Source: Viridibacillus sp050278625
Lineage (GTDB): Bacteria > Bacillota > Bacilli > Bacillales_A > Planococcaceae
DNA length: 64,000 bases
Assembly (NCBI RefSeq): GCF_050278625.1
Contig: NZ_JBNNTI010000012.1
Coordinates: 1 to 64,000, forward strand
Direction of reading: 5' to 3'
The notes under the pieces were generated by a model, which saw nothing but the letters and a program-made list of their open reading frames with translations, was not told the origin of the DNA and did no database searches. Below, one piece after another: positions 34,264-44,079 of this stretch. Numbering within the stretch: position 1 is the first letter of the stretch; every line of letters starts with the position of its first letter. The position numbers were made by a program, and so were the translations under genes.

Positions 34264-35727
34264 TCAAGTACCGCAATAAGTGCGATATGGGATTGTTGTT
34301 GCAGGTAGTGTTGTGTATTCGACCTGTTCGGTAGAGTATGCATAAGGGTTTGAAATAACACCCAAAAGCCGTTTCATCACACTGTAGTCGCCTTGATGCA
34401 CTGCTGCTTCTAATGCGGCTTCTACCCTATGATTTCGTGGAATTACCGCCGGATTACTGTTCCGCATCAACTGATTCGAGGATGCTAGCGATTCCTGTTG
34501 TCTACTAAGTCTAGCTTGCCAGAGCTCATACCATTGAGCAAACTCTTGAGTCCCATATAGGCCAGTTTCCTCCAACATATCTAAAGTTAATGCACGAAAA
34601 GTATTGGTATAATCCTCACTATACTTCTTCATCATACTGAGGAGCCCATTAATAAGAGCTTCATCTTCGGTCTCTTCGTTAAATATCCCGAGTTTGGCTC
34701 TCATTCCTGCGAGCCATTTGGATTGGTATAACTCATTAAAACTTGATAACTGATCTTGTGCCAGCCCGATAGCCTGTTCCAGATTATCATGCAGCAGAGG
34801 CAATAAGGCTTCAGCAAATCGCGCAAGATCCCAACCTGCAAGAAACGGCTGATTGCCATAGGAATAGCGTCCTTGAATGTCAATGGAACTGAATACTGTT
34901 TCTGGATCATAGACATCCATAAAAGCACAAGGACCATAATCGATGGTTTCACCACTAATGGTCATGTTATCTGTGTTCATCACACCATGAATAAATCCAA
35001 CAAGTTGCCATTTAGCAATAAGCTCAGCTTGACGTTTAATTACTTCCTGAAGGAAAGAAAGGTATCGGTTTTCATTCATTTCAATATTAGGAAAATGCCG
35101 CTCGATAGTATAGTCAGCCAAAATTCGTAGTTCCTCTAAAGTGCCCCATTTTGCAATGTATTGAAAGGTACCGACACGTATATGACTAGAAGCCACACGA
35201 GTCATAACTGCACCCGGTAGTTCGGTTTCACGGATAACTGACTCACCTGTTGTCACTACTGCAAGACTACGGGTAGTAGGAATACCAAGCGCGTGCATGG
35301 CTTCGCTGATAATATATTCTCGTAGCATTGGTCCAAGTGTTGCTCGACCATCACCCCCGCGAGAATATGGCGTTCTACCTGATCCCTTAAGCTGAATATC
35401 AGTTCTCTCACCATTTGATGAGATGTGCTCACCTAACAGCACTGCTCGGCCGTCTCCCAACATATTAAAATGACCGAATTGATGCCCCGCATAAGCTTGA
35501 GCAAGAGGCGAAGCACCTTCAGGAATCTGATTTCCTGCAAGAATTTCTATGCCTTCTTCTTTTTGTAGCCCTTGAACGTTTAAATCCAAGGATGTTGCCA
35601 ACTCGCTATTGAAAATAATCAACTCCGGCGAACTTACTGGAGTTGGGTTGGTGCGGGAAAAAAATGAGTTCGGTAGCTGACTATAACTGTTGTCAAAGTT
35701 CCAACCAGTTTTATTATTTTTTGTCAT
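34264..35727 (-). CDS. selO: Protein adenylyltransferase SelO (YdiU family)
   Basis: About 487 residues, full length. GWNFDNSYSQLPNSFFSRTN opens the family; QAYAGHQFGHFNMLGDGRAV, LKGSGRTPYSRGGDGRATLG and GVMNTDNMTISGETIDYGPC carry the pseudokinase ATP-site residues, including the metal-binding DN...DYGPCAFMD. The C-terminus YRTYCGT keeps the conserved Cys. SelO transfers AMP to protein hydroxyls under oxidative stress. The start at 35727 has AAGGAG 7 bases upstream; the longer frame lacks a site. Confidence 0.9.
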   Translation of the reverse strand: MTKNNKTGWNFDNSYSQLPNSFFSRTNPTPVSSPELIIFNSELATSLDLNVQGLQKEEGIEILAGNQIPEGASPLAQAYAGHQFGHFNMLGDGRAVLLGEHISSNGERTDIQLKGSGRTPYSRGGDGRATLGPMLREYIISEAMHALGIPTTRSLAVVTTGESVIRETELPGAVMTRVASSHIRVGTFQYIAKWGTLEELRILADYTIERHFPNIEMNENRYLSFLQEVIKRQAELIAKWQLVGFIHGVMNTDNMTISGETIDYGPCAFMDVYDPETVFSSIDIQGRYSYGNQPFLAGWDLARFAEALLPLLHDNLEQAIGLAQDQLSSFNELYQSKWLAGMRAKLGIFNEETEDEALINGLLSMMKKYSEDYTNTFRALTLDMLEETGLYGTQEFAQWYELWQARLSRQQESLASSNQLMRNSNPAVIPRNHRVEAALEAAVHQGDYSVMKRLLGVISNPYAYSTEQVEYTTLPATTIPYRTYCGT

Positions 35728-36161
35728 GTTTTCTCCTTTTTTGTCTTTTTTAAAATCGCTTTTCGTTTTATAAAGCAATATTCATAAACATTTAATATTA
35801 TTTTTAGTTACCTTCATTCTGTATTACGCAATACTTTTCCTTAATGTTTACTTCTACCTATTTATTATACCGTTTCCAGTCCTTTATTATTGTTTATTTT
35901 CGGAATTGGTCACTTTGAATGTCCACCACAATTTTTTAATTTTTTTAGCATTGACCTTCATGAACTGGATATACCAACTAACAAATACGAAAAACTTCCA
36001 ACTCAGTTTAGCAAATAAAGATCAATAAATACTCAGTTTTGAGTAGTATTTTCTGTGATAAATAACCATTTCAATACCATATGTAAGAAGAGTATTCTTA
36101 AGAGTTAAATGAGCTTGATAAATTAGTTACTGAAAATAAATAAAAAATAGGAGGTCTTTAT
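35728..36161. other. Spacer before sspH
   Basis: Mostly AT-rich. A short in-frame stretch LDIPTNKYEKLPTQFSK ending in TAA near 36019 may be a gene tail but is not identifiable. The sspH ribosome site AGGAGG is at 36150-36155. A forespore promoter is expected here but no clear sigma-G or sigma-F match stood out. Confidence 0.35.
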
Positions 36162-36353
36162 TTGGAATATCAACGTGCGCAAGAAATTGTTGCTTCACCA
36201 TCGGAATTCGAAGTGAGCTATAACGGTGTTTCTGTATGGATTGATAAACTACATGATAATGGAAAATTAGCAACCGTCCATTTAAGACATTCATTAGAGG
36301 AAAGATCCGAAGTAGATATCTCAGAATTAAAAGAAGAATATCCAGTACAATAA
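36162..36353 (+). CDS. sspH: H-type small acid-soluble spore protein
   Basis: 63 residues. MEYQRAQEIVASPSEFEVSY begins with the family R-A-Q-E/D-I pattern and VWIDKLHDNGKLATVHL matches the SspH core. Members are made in the forespore and packed in the spore core. The start is TTG with AGGAGG 6 bases before it. It is the clearest direct evidence that the host sporulates. Confidence 0.9.
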   Translation: MEYQRAQEIVASPSEFEVSYNGVSVWIDKLHDNGKLATVHLRHSLEERSEVDISELKEEYPVQ

Positions 36354-36360
36354 TAAAATG

Positions 36361-36388
36361 ATCCCATTGGAATTATATCCAATGGGAT
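36361..36388 (+). terminator. sspH terminator
   Basis: ATCCCATTGG and CCAATGGGAT arms with an 8-nt loop, then TTTATGG. Confidence 0.7.
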
Positions 36389-36439
36389 TTTATGGTTACT
36401 TAGTTTGCAATAGATTGTGAAACTAAAAATTTATGATAT

Positions 36440-36745
36440 TCACCATCTTATTTCAGAAGAATTTTTCTATTTCCGCTTCATCTTTAACTCAATTATTTCT
36501 TCTTTCTTTTATTTGATTGTTTGTGATGCCAATAAGTTGAATAATTTCCTGGGGAATGTTTTGATCAAAATATACAAGTCCCCTTCAGTTTGGATAGTTT
36601 CTCCCACATTAATTGCAACAATTGAAAGTATCCTGTCTCCCTTTTCAAATGAAAAGCCTGTTATTTCAATATCAAAAACAACTACATTTAATTCATGCAA
36701 AGATGTAATTAGTGCTTTTTTTCTTTATTTATTTCTTTATCCCTC
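36440..36745 (-). pseudogene. DnaQ-like 3'-5' exonuclease remnant
   Basis: Reads KKALITSLHELNVVVFDIEI then TGFSFEKGDRILSIVAINVG; VVFDIETTGFSxEKGDRILSIGA is the ExoI motif of the DEDD family. After frameshifts NIPQEIIQLIGITNNQIKE (the PxEIxxLTGIT segment) and KDEAEIEKF follow. The frames do not join and the C-terminal ExoII/III motifs are absent. Confidence 0.65.
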
Positions 36746-37066
36746 ACTTCATACGTTTTCGTAATATTATCTAAGTTATATTATACTGATTCAGATAAAG
36801 CATCTTCTTTACTTTCAAATTCTTTAGCATTAGCGAAATTAGGAAATACATTAGACACAAGCAATGTAAATATAAAGCTACAAATTATAAACTAATTTTT
36901 TCATTATAACAGCTCCATATCTATTTTTTTGTAATTAAGAATGTTATAATTATTTATTAACGAAGATACATTTTTTAAATATATTGGTATAAATATCTAA
37001 GTTAATAATATTTGTACATTATAAATAATCTATACAGTTGTAAAAAACAAGTGCGAGGTGAGCCTT

Positions 37067-37243
37067 TTGTATTTCTCAGACATACAATTTTTTATGCTTT
37101 TATTTGGTTTTATTATAATGATTTTAAGTTTACTTAAAGTTTATCAAATTAAAAAGGAATATTTAATCAAACATATGGAATTAGAAGTAGAATTAAAAAA
37201 AATAGAATTAGACAGACAAAAAATAAAAGTAGAAAATACGTGA
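37067..37243 (+). CDS. Small single-pass membrane protein
   Basis: 58 residues: one membrane helix (about 5-24) and a charged helical tail with regular Glu/Lys heptads (MELEVELKKIELDRQKIKVE). The likely start is TTG at 37067 with GAGGTG 6 bases upstream. Such proteins are common in Bacillaceae and unassigned; no partner gene is adjacent. Confidence 0.55.
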   Translation: MYFSDIQFFMLLFGFIIMILSLLKVYQIKKEYLIKHMELEVELKKIELDRQKIKVENT

Positions 37244-37288
37244 CTAATAAAGAATAAGTATAATGTACTAGGCCTTTTGTAAATAAAG

Positions 37289-37452
37289 TTAAGACCTTTT
37301 AGAATACTCAAACATTTTAGAAAACAAAGAAGGTTTCTTTTGCAGTTTTTGTTCTTCCTCCAACGTTTCTATTTTCACATTTAGCTTCTTGATTTCATTC
37401 ATAAGTGCGTTTATCTGTTTGTTACCTTCATTGATTAGATTCAATCGCCCTT
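37289..37452 (-). pseudogene. C-terminal fragment of a coiled-coil (MerR/DUF3967-like) protein
   Basis: Reads RLNLINEGNKQINALMNEIK then KLNVKIETLEEEQKLQKKPS, LFSKMFEYSKRS and a stop. A coiled coil followed by a short aromatic/basic end is seen in phage-type MerR-like regulators. No start or DNA-binding domain remains. Confidence 0.35.
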
Positions 37453-37631
37453 AAAGTTGCATTTTACTTGCTACCACACACTCTAACACTCCAAAAAAGC
37501 GGTATTATAACGTTGCAACGTGTTCAGCCATGTTTTCCATTGAGCTTACTTAATAAGAAGGAATAATATTCCCTTTTGTAGAATAGTGGCTATAAATATG
37601 TTTAGTACTAACAATTAAAGGAGCTGAAATC

Positions 37632-38200
37632 ATGATAACAAATACTACTATTTTGAATTTAAATAAGGAAAGTTGGGAAAAATCTGCAGAACGTTTTTTT
37701 GGAAGAACAGCTCTCCCAGACTACGGGCCATTCTCTCCAAGTGAAGAACAATTAAAATTATTTGATGATATTTCAGGTCTAAAGGTATTGGATATAGGGT
37801 GTGGTAGCGGGCACTCTTTACTCTTTATGGGGAGCCAAGGAGCGGAGGAACTATGGGGATTAGACCTTATTTGAAGCCAGGAGGGATATTCATCTTTAGT
37901 TGGGAACATCCGATTCACGATCGTTTGACCTTTGAACAGTCATCATTCACTTTTAATAAATCCTACAATATTGAAGGTCCTGAATATAACGAAGCTTGGC
38001 ATAATAGTGTTGTTATACACCACCGGAAACTAAGTACATACATAAATACACTAATTGAAACTGGTTTTACAATTGAAAAGGTAATAGATGATGTTATATT
38101 ACCTGATAACGAGGTTTCAGATACTCCATCTAAATGGTATTCAACCCAAAAAGCACAATTAGTGCCTGCAACATTTATTATTAAAGCATCTAAAAAGTAA
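37632..38200 (+). pseudogene. Class I SAM methyltransferase with internal deletion
   Basis: The N-terminal frame (37632-37874) contains GLKVLDIGCGSGHSLLFMGS, the SAM-binding motif I. A second overlapping frame (37853-38200) begins IRPYLKPGGIFIFSWEHPIH, the post-motif strand of the same fold. The intervening ~60 residues (motifs II-III) are missing and the two halves are out of frame. Ribosome site AAAGGAG precedes the start, so this is a recent loss. Confidence 0.75.
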
Positions 38201-38209
38201 TTAAAATGA

Positions 38210-38249
38210 GAGAACACTTATTTGTGGTATAAAAAAGTGTTCTCTTTTT
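38210..38249 (+). terminator. Terminator after the dead methyltransferase
   Basis: GAGAACACTT and AAGTGTTCTC arms followed by TTTTT. Confidence 0.7.
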
Positions 38250-38284
38250 CCATTATGATGTTTTCTTGATTGAATATTTCAAGC

Positions 38285-38587
38285 TCATATAATTTCATTT
38301 TCTCTACGAATGATCGGAATAGCCGCAAGAACGTTATCAATAATAAAAGTACGTTTATCGCGCTTAACAAAGCAATAGGCTAAGAACTTTTCTGATGATA
38401 CTTCAATAATTTTCACACATCGTTTCGATATCTCTCCACTCTTCGAAATATACATCAAGTTAACCAATTGTTTACGCTGCATTGCATTTATTAATTGCAC
38501 CTTTACAATATCCACTCCTTTTTGTTCTTTAAATAAAAAAGCCAGGCGATCGAATTCACGGTTACCTAGTCTAAATGTAGTATGCAT
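38285..38587 (-). CDS. Small WYL-like protein
   Basis: Up to 100 residues. The last 65 (MQRKQLVNLMYISKSGEISK, RCVKIIEVSSEKFLAYCFVK, RDKRTFIIDNVLAAIPI) fit a compact WYL/SH3-like domain, a ligand or RNA sensor usually fused to HTH regulators. Stand-alone versions occur next to YolD-like genes in Bacillus. The 5' third looks like an out-of-context extension; the real start may be the GTG or ATG near 38500. Confidence 0.55.
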   Translation of the reverse strand: MHTTFRLGNREFDRLAFLFKEQKGVDIVKVQLINAMQRKQLVNLMYISKSGEISKRCVKIIEVSSEKFLAYCFVKRDKRTFIIDNVLAAIPIIRRENEII

Positions 38588-38639
38588 ATGGAACCTGCTC
38601 TACCATATTATGAAGCACACACCACTTCCTTATGGACAA

Positions 38640-38793
38640 TCATGAAGATGTTCTGTACGGATTCTTAGCGAGTGATGAGGCACGTTTTGTTACTGGTTCT
38701 GAACTTATTATCTATGGTGGATGGACTACGGAAGCTCTTCATCCCGGTTCGAATTCCTCTAACTCAGAATTTTCTTTTGGCGGTGGCGACTAA
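38640..38793 (+). pseudogene. C-terminal scrap of a short-chain dehydrogenase
   Basis: Reads FLASDEARFVTGSELIIYGG then WTTEALHPGS and stops after GGGD. FLASDEAxFVTGSELxIDGGW is the invariant C-terminal end of classical SDR enzymes. The cofactor and catalytic regions are gone. Confidence 0.65.
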
Positions 38794-38799
38794 AAAAAT

Positions 38800-39670
38800 A
38801 GATTAGACTAGGTGAGCCATATCTTCTGTCATTGTAACGATAATAATAAGGATATTTTTTATGCCATTGACCAACAAATCAAATAAAACCCATCTTTAAA
38901 ATAGTAAAATAATAATTTTAATACTTTTACCTTTCAATATTTATTTCAAATTTCTTTTATTGGAGGTTTATTATGTTTTTTTCAATATAAAAATGCTATA
39001 AATTCTTCTTATTTTATTTTCCATTTCACCTTAAAATTACAATTACATTTAAGTTAAAAAATGTAATTTGCGGACACGTAATTTAAGATTTTACATCCTT
39101 CTATTGGAAACTAAAATACTCTTTTTAAGTTCTTTGAAAGGTCTTACTTTATACCGTAAATTTAAATAGGTCTAAATTCACATTTTCAAAAAATATTTTA
39201 TCTACGATTCTATGTATAAAACAAACTAACAATATAGATTTTAAACCATATATGCCAACGTTTTATCTGCGTTTCATCAAATTTAACACTGCGAAAAACT
39301 TATCGGAAATGATAGTTCCAAGTACGGCTTTCATTTGATATGAAGTTTAGTAAACGATATAGTAATAAAGTAAACACTCTATTTTGCCCTTGAAAAATTC
39401 CCATATTTGCTGTTGTTTTTCCTCTTTTTTCATAATCCTCATCAGTAGTAAATTTCATTATTTGGTAAAAATAAGAGTTAAGCAAGCATAAATAAAATGA
39501 CTTATTTCCATTTACTTTATTAAATAATTGGAAATTCAAGTAAGAAGGATTGTTTTAGTCAACTTCGCACATGATAAATCAATGACTTCTTTTTTATTTA
39601 CGAAATAATTACATTTCTGAATTGTTATTTCATGACTGCTTCTGTTTTCAAAAAGAATATAAGAACGAGG
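38800..39670. other. Long AT-rich gene-poor region upstream of opuAA
   Basis: About 870 bases, very AT-rich, with stops in all frames. The minus-strand frame at 39300-39539 has no ribosome site and no recognisable motif. The last 100 bases should contain the opuA promoter (TATAAG near 39658 is a weak -10 candidate) and the ribosome site GAGGTG. Confidence 0.4.
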
Positions 39671-39677
39671 TGTTTAA

Positions 39678-40883
39678 ATGGATCCTTTTGTAGAAGTAAG
39701 AAACGTATCAAAGATTTTTGGTAAGTCTCCCAAAGCAGCACTGGAGCTTTTAGAATTAGGTCGTTCTAAAAAAGAAATTTTGAAAGAGACTGGACAAACT
39801 TTAGGTGTAAAAGAAGTGAACTTTAGTATTTATCCTGGAGAGATTTTCGTTATTATGGGCTTGTCTGGTAGTGGTAAATCTACGTTAATTCGTATGTTTA
39901 ATCGTCTGATTGCACCAACTATTGGCGAGATTTTAATTGATAATGAAGATATCGTAAAGATGAGTGCTGCCCGTCTTAGAGAAGTAAGACAACAGAAAAT
40001 TAGTATGGTCTTTCAAAACTTTGCTCTCTTCCCCCACAAAACAATTTTAGAAAACACAGAATATGGACTTGAGATTCAAAAGAAGCCTATTAAAGAACGA
40101 CGTGAGAAAGCTATGCAAGCTTTAGAAATCGTTGGACTTAAAGGGTATGAACATCAATTACCTTCACAACTGAGCGGTGGTATGCAACAAAGGGTAGGTC
40201 TTGCACGCGCACTTGCTAGTGACACAGATATCTTACTTATGGATGAGGCATTTAGTGCACTCGATCCATTAATTCGAAAAGATATGCAAGATGAACTACT
40301 AGAGATACAAGAAAATTTCAAAAAAACAATTATCTTCATTACACATGATTTAGATGAAGCATTACGCATTGGTGATAGAATCGCCTTAATGAAAGATGGA
40401 AGTATCATTCAACTTGGTACTCCAGAACAAATCATGATGAGTCCAGCAAATGAATTTGTAGAAAAATTCGTTGAAGATGTTGATCTATCTAAAGTATTAA
40501 CTGCTTCGCACATTATGAAACGACCAGAGAAAATCGGTATCGATAGGGGTCCTCGTGTTGCATTAGAGATCATGCGTAAAGAAGGATATTCTAGTATATT
40601 CGTGGTGGATCGTAAGCAAAAATTACTGGGCGCGATCTCTGCCGAACAAGCTCGTCAAGCGATTGATCAAAACCTATCAATATCAGAAGTCATGACAACA
40701 GAAGTACCAACAGTGCCTGAAGATGCGCTTTTAGTAGACTTAATGGATGTTATGGCAACATCTTCTCTTCCAATATCAGTTGTGGACGATAAACACAGAA
40801 TCAAAGGAATTGTTATTCGCGGAGCTGTCATTGGCGCATTAGCTGGTAACAAAGATTCCTTGAATACATTGGAGAGTGATTAA
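39678..40883 (+). CDS. opuAA: Glycine betaine/proline ABC transporter ATPase OpuAA
   Basis: 401 residues. The N-terminal NBD has Walker A GLSGSGKST, Q-loop VFQNFALFPHKT, signature LSGGMQQRVGLARALASD, Walker B ILLMDEAFSALD and H-loop ITHDLDEAL. C-terminal tandem CBS domains (about 280-395) are the ionic-strength sensor that gates OpuA. It is coupled to the next gene by a 3-bp gap. It energises uptake of compatible solutes under osmotic stress. Confidence 0.93.
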   Translation: MDPFVEVRNVSKIFGKSPKAALELLELGRSKKEILKETGQTLGVKEVNFSIYPGEIFVIMGLSGSGKSTLIRMFNRLIAPTIGEILIDNEDIVKMSAARLREVRQQKISMVFQNFALFPHKTILENTEYGLEIQKKPIKERREKAMQALEIVGLKGYEHQLPSQLSGGMQQRVGLARALASDTDILLMDEAFSALDPLIRKDMQDELLEIQENFKKTIIFITHDLDEALRIGDRIALMKDGSIIQLGTPEQIMMSPANEFVEKFVEDVDLSKVLTASHIMKRPEKIGIDRGPRVALEIMRKEGYSSIFVVDRKQKLLGAISAEQARQAIDQNLSISEVMTTEVPTVPEDALLVDLMDVMATSSLPISVVDDKHRIKGIVIRGAVIGALAGNKDSLNTLESD

Positions 40884-40886
40884 ACC

Positions 40887-42614
40887 ATGAATATGTCAAA
40901 AATTCCATTAGGTGAATGGGTAGATTCTTTAGTCGATTGGATCACGGTCACATTTGCTGCACTGTTTTCTTTTTTTACAAATGCAATCGATGGACTGTTA
41001 AATATTATTGTTGATGTACTAAGTGTAGGTCCCCCAATTGTTTTAATTATTGTGTTAGCCCTATTAGTCGGCTATACAAGTAAATGGCCATTAGGGATAT
41101 TTACAATAATTAGTTTGTTATTAGTTGATAATCTAGGTTATTGGAATTCCACGATTCAAACTTTAGCGATTGTTTTAGTATCGGGATTCTTTATCATATT
41201 ACTTGGTATCCCTATAGGTATATGGTGTGCGCAAAATAAAACCGTACAAAATATCGTTACACCTATTTTAGACTTTATGCAGACAATGCCTGCATTTGTT
41301 TATCTCATTCCGTCGATACTATTTTTCGGAATTGGTGTAGTACCGGGTATTGTTGCATCGTTCATTTTTGCGATTGCGCCAGCTATACGCATGACCAACC
41401 TAGGTATTCAAGAAGTGCCAAGGGATTTGATTGAGGCATCAGATGCATTCGGTTCAACATCTAGTCAAAAATTATTTAAAGTCCAATTACCATTAGCAAC
41501 ACCAACCATTTTAGCTGGGATTAACCAAAGTATTATGCTTGCCCTTTCAATGGTTGTTACTGCTTCACTAGTTGGTGCGCCTGGACTTGGTGCAGACGTT
41601 TACCGTGCAGTTAGTCAGATAAATGTTGGACAAGGTTTTGAAGCAGGCCTATCCATAGTCTTTATTGCCATTATTTTAGACCGCATTACTCAAAACATTC
41701 GCAAACCCGCATATGAAAAACTAGTAAGTCGTAAAATTGTCCTTAGTATAGTCGGTATCCTCATTGTTGTTGCCGCACTCTTTAACACCTTTGCAAAAGA
41801 GGAAGCTATAACAGGTACTGGTTCTGCGATTGGTGAATCTACAAATTATAAAATCATCGGAATCGAACCAGGTGCTGGATTAATGGCACAAGCAAAAACT
41901 GCGATGAAAGATTATAAATTAGACAATTGGACTCTAGTTGAAGGTTCAGCTGCCGCAATGGTTGCTGAATTGAAAAAAGCGTATTCAAAGAAAGAGCCCA
42001 TTATTATTACAGGTTGGTCCCCTCACTGGATGTTCGCTTCCTTTGATTTGAAATATCTCGATGATCCAAATGGGACATTTGGTGGCTCAGAAGAAATTAA
42101 TACACTTGTTCGAAAAGGACTAAAAGAAGATGCTCCAGGTGCCTATACAATACTTGATCAATTTGCTTGGGATACGAGCGACATGGAGAAAGTGATGGTA
42201 GATGTCTCAGGTGGGATGGATCCAAAAGATGCTGCTGAAAAATGGATTAAAGCAAATACAGATAAAGTAACTAAATGGACAAAAGGAGCACAGGCGGGTA
42301 AAGGTAAAGAAATCAAGCTCGCTTATGTTGCATGGGACACTGAAATTGCTAGTACAAACGTGATTGCAAAAGTACTTGAGCAAAATGGATATAAAGTTAC
42401 GCTGAGTCAAGTTGAAGTTGGCCCAATGTTTGCAGGTGTTGCAAACGGCAGCGTTGATGCAATGGTCGCTGCATGGCTCCCAAGTACTCACAAAGATTAT
42501 TATGCATCTTACAAAAAAGGTCTTGTTAATTTAGGACCAAACTTAAAAGGAACAAAAAGTGGTATTGTTGTCCCTAAATATGTAGATATTGATTCGATTG
42601 AAGATTTAAAATAG
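40887..42614 (+). CDS. opuABC: OpuABC: fused glycine betaine permease and substrate-binding protein
   Basis: 575 residues. Residues 1-300 are the OpuAB permease with about seven helices and the EAA loop (EVPRDLIEASDAFGSTSSQK). After the last helix (about 288-303) an extracellular OpuAC domain follows: IIGIEPGAGLMAQAKTAM, IIITGWSPHWMFASFDLKYL (aromatic betaine cage), IKLAYVAWDTEIASTNVIAK. The domain order is that of B. subtilis OpuAC. Fusion of AB and AC is the Lactococcus-like layout; B. subtilis keeps them separate. ATG follows opuAA by 3 bp. Confidence 0.92.
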   Translation: MNMSKIPLGEWVDSLVDWITVTFAALFSFFTNAIDGLLNIIVDVLSVGPPIVLIIVLALLVGYTSKWPLGIFTIISLLLVDNLGYWNSTIQTLAIVLVSGFFIILLGIPIGIWCAQNKTVQNIVTPILDFMQTMPAFVYLIPSILFFGIGVVPGIVASFIFAIAPAIRMTNLGIQEVPRDLIEASDAFGSTSSQKLFKVQLPLATPTILAGINQSIMLALSMVVTASLVGAPGLGADVYRAVSQINVGQGFEAGLSIVFIAIILDRITQNIRKPAYEKLVSRKIVLSIVGILIVVAALFNTFAKEEAITGTGSAIGESTNYKIIGIEPGAGLMAQAKTAMKDYKLDNWTLVEGSAAAMVAELKKAYSKKEPIIITGWSPHWMFASFDLKYLDDPNGTFGGSEEINTLVRKGLKEDAPGAYTILDQFAWDTSDMEKVMVDVSGGMDPKDAAEKWIKANTDKVTKWTKGAQAGKGKEIKLAYVAWDTEIASTNVIAKVLEQNGYKVTLSQVEVGPMFAGVANGSVDAMVAAWLPSTHKDYYASYKKGLVNLGPNLKGTKSGIVVPKYVDIDSIEDLK

Positions 42615-42623
42615 TAGAAACTG

Positions 42624-42657
42624 AACCCAAAATAGTGGATACTATTTTGGGTTTTTG
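42624..42657 (+). terminator. opuA operon terminator
   Basis: Perfect 13-bp arms AACCCAAAATAGT and ACTATTTTGGGTT, then TTTGG. Confidence 0.75.
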
Positions 42658-42707
42658 GTTATTAAAACCTAGTTAGATTATCCGGAATATAAAGTACTGA
42701 TTTTTCT

Positions 42708-44069
42708 TTAGGATACGATTTCAATCTTTCTATGCACCGCTCCGATCAGTTCTTTTACCTTATACTGTTCTAGATTAAGGATTGTTTTTACAATTTGTAC
42801 TCTTTGTTCAAAAGGTAGCTCGTTTGTAAGTGTCATAAATTTTTCAACTAACGTTTCTGTTGAAACAGGATTTTCTGGATCTCCTACTGGATATCGCGTT
42901 TTTGCTTTATAAATCGAACCGTCTGTAAAATGAATCGATAAATTTGCACCCCATTCTTTTGGATACGCTGCATCTACTTTTTTATCTACTTGAACTTCAA
43001 TTTTTTCCAGTATTGCTTGAATAGTTGGATCGTGTAATATTTGTTCAGTAAATGCATGATAACCTCCGCTACCTGTTGATAGTGCAAGTGCTGCACAAAA
43101 CTGAATACTGAATTTAGCAGCATAAATCGTATCAGGTGATGGATTATTTGTAATATCTAGCGCTGTCTTATATGTTGAAATGACTATTTTCTCTATAGTT
43201 CTGATATTCACATCATGCACTTTATGATATTCAACTAGTAAATCCATTACAGGATGTGTATGGCGGCAAGATGCGTGCACTCTAAATGAGTTTTCAATAA
43301 TTTTAAAGCTATCTCCAATACCTGCTGTCATTTTGGATACGTCATACTGTTCACTCATCGCTTCAAAAAAGCCGCGGCTTCCTTCTAAAATTTTCTTCGC
43401 ACCGGTAAAACCTTTTTGTGCAAGTAAACAACTTAATACGCCGTGCATTGCTGCTTTTCCTGGATGAAGTTGCTTTGACATTGCCCCATCCTCTATAAAT
43501 TCCCAAAGACCTGCTGCTTGTGTACCTGCACTACCTAATGCATCGACAATTTGATTTTCATTTAACTCCAATAGTTTTGCTACAGCCGCTGTCGCTCCAT
43601 AAGTTCCGCATGTAGCTGTATTATGGAAGTAATAATAATGCGATGGTGACACTGTTTCTCCAATTCGATAAGCCACTTCATACCCTGCTACAATAGCAGT
43701 GATGAGGGCCTTACCAGAAAGCCTTTTCCATTCAGCAACTGCGATTGCTGCTGGCATCACAACTGTTGCGGCGTGTACTATAGAAGTTTTATGAATATCA
43801 TCAAGCTCAATAAAATGACTTGCCGCACCATTTAATAAGGCTACGTTCACTACTGAATTTTTAGCATTAGTAACTGTTGTTGCTTGCGATGCACCACCCA
43901 TTTCACGAATGAGTTCATCAATCATTTGAATCGGTACCCCGTCTCGCCCTTTAAGAGCAGTTGTATAATAATCTAGAATACAGCGTTTTGTATATGAAAC
44001 GACTTCCTTTGGTAGCTGGTCATATGTTAAACCTATAACGTAGTCTGCAATTTGATAGCTTAATCCCAC
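42708..44069 (-). CDS. MmgE/PrpD family protein
   Basis: 453 residues, full length. N-terminal helical domain with KRCILDYYTTALKGRDG; core LNGAASHFIELDDIHKTSIV, HPGKAAMHGVLSCLLAQKGF and FRVHASCRHTHPVMDLLVEY, the conserved lysine and histidines of 2-methylcitrate dehydratase, cis-aconitate decarboxylase and relatives. Substrate cannot be set; no prpB/prpC genes are present and the neighbour is an enoyl-CoA hydratase. It starts at GTG with AGGGGG 7 bases upstream. Confidence 0.85.
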   Translation of the reverse strand: MGLSYQIADYVIGLTYDQLPKEVVSYTKRCILDYYTTALKGRDGVPIQMIDELIREMGGASQATTVTNAKNSVVNVALLNGAASHFIELDDIHKTSIVHAATVVMPAAIAVAEWKRLSGKALITAIVAGYEVAYRIGETVSPSHYYYFHNTATCGTYGATAAVAKLLELNENQIVDALGSAGTQAAGLWEFIEDGAMSKQLHPGKAAMHGVLSCLLAQKGFTGAKKILEGSRGFFEAMSEQYDVSKMTAGIGDSFKIIENSFRVHASCRHTHPVMDLLVEYHKVHDVNIRTIEKIVISTYKTALDITNNPSPDTIYAAKFSIQFCAALALSTGSGGYHAFTEQILHDPTIQAILEKIEVQVDKKVDAAYPKEWGANLSIHFTDGSIYKAKTRYPVGDPENPVSTETLVEKFMTLTNELPFEQRVQIVKTILNLEQYKVKELIGAVHRKIEIVS

Positions 44070-44079
44070 ACATTCGCCC

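Noticed and set aside
36417..36764. 115-codon plus-strand frame
   Set aside because: It is the antisense shadow of the DnaQ-like exonuclease remnant, whose minus-strand translation matches a known motif.
39300..39539. 79-codon minus-strand frame upstream of opuAA
   Set aside because: No ribosome site, no motif, AT-driven composition; treated as spacer.
41860..42614. Swapped order of substrate-binding lobes in OpuABC as a novel circular permutation
   Set aside because: B. subtilis OpuAC has the same order; the permutation relative to ProX is already known.
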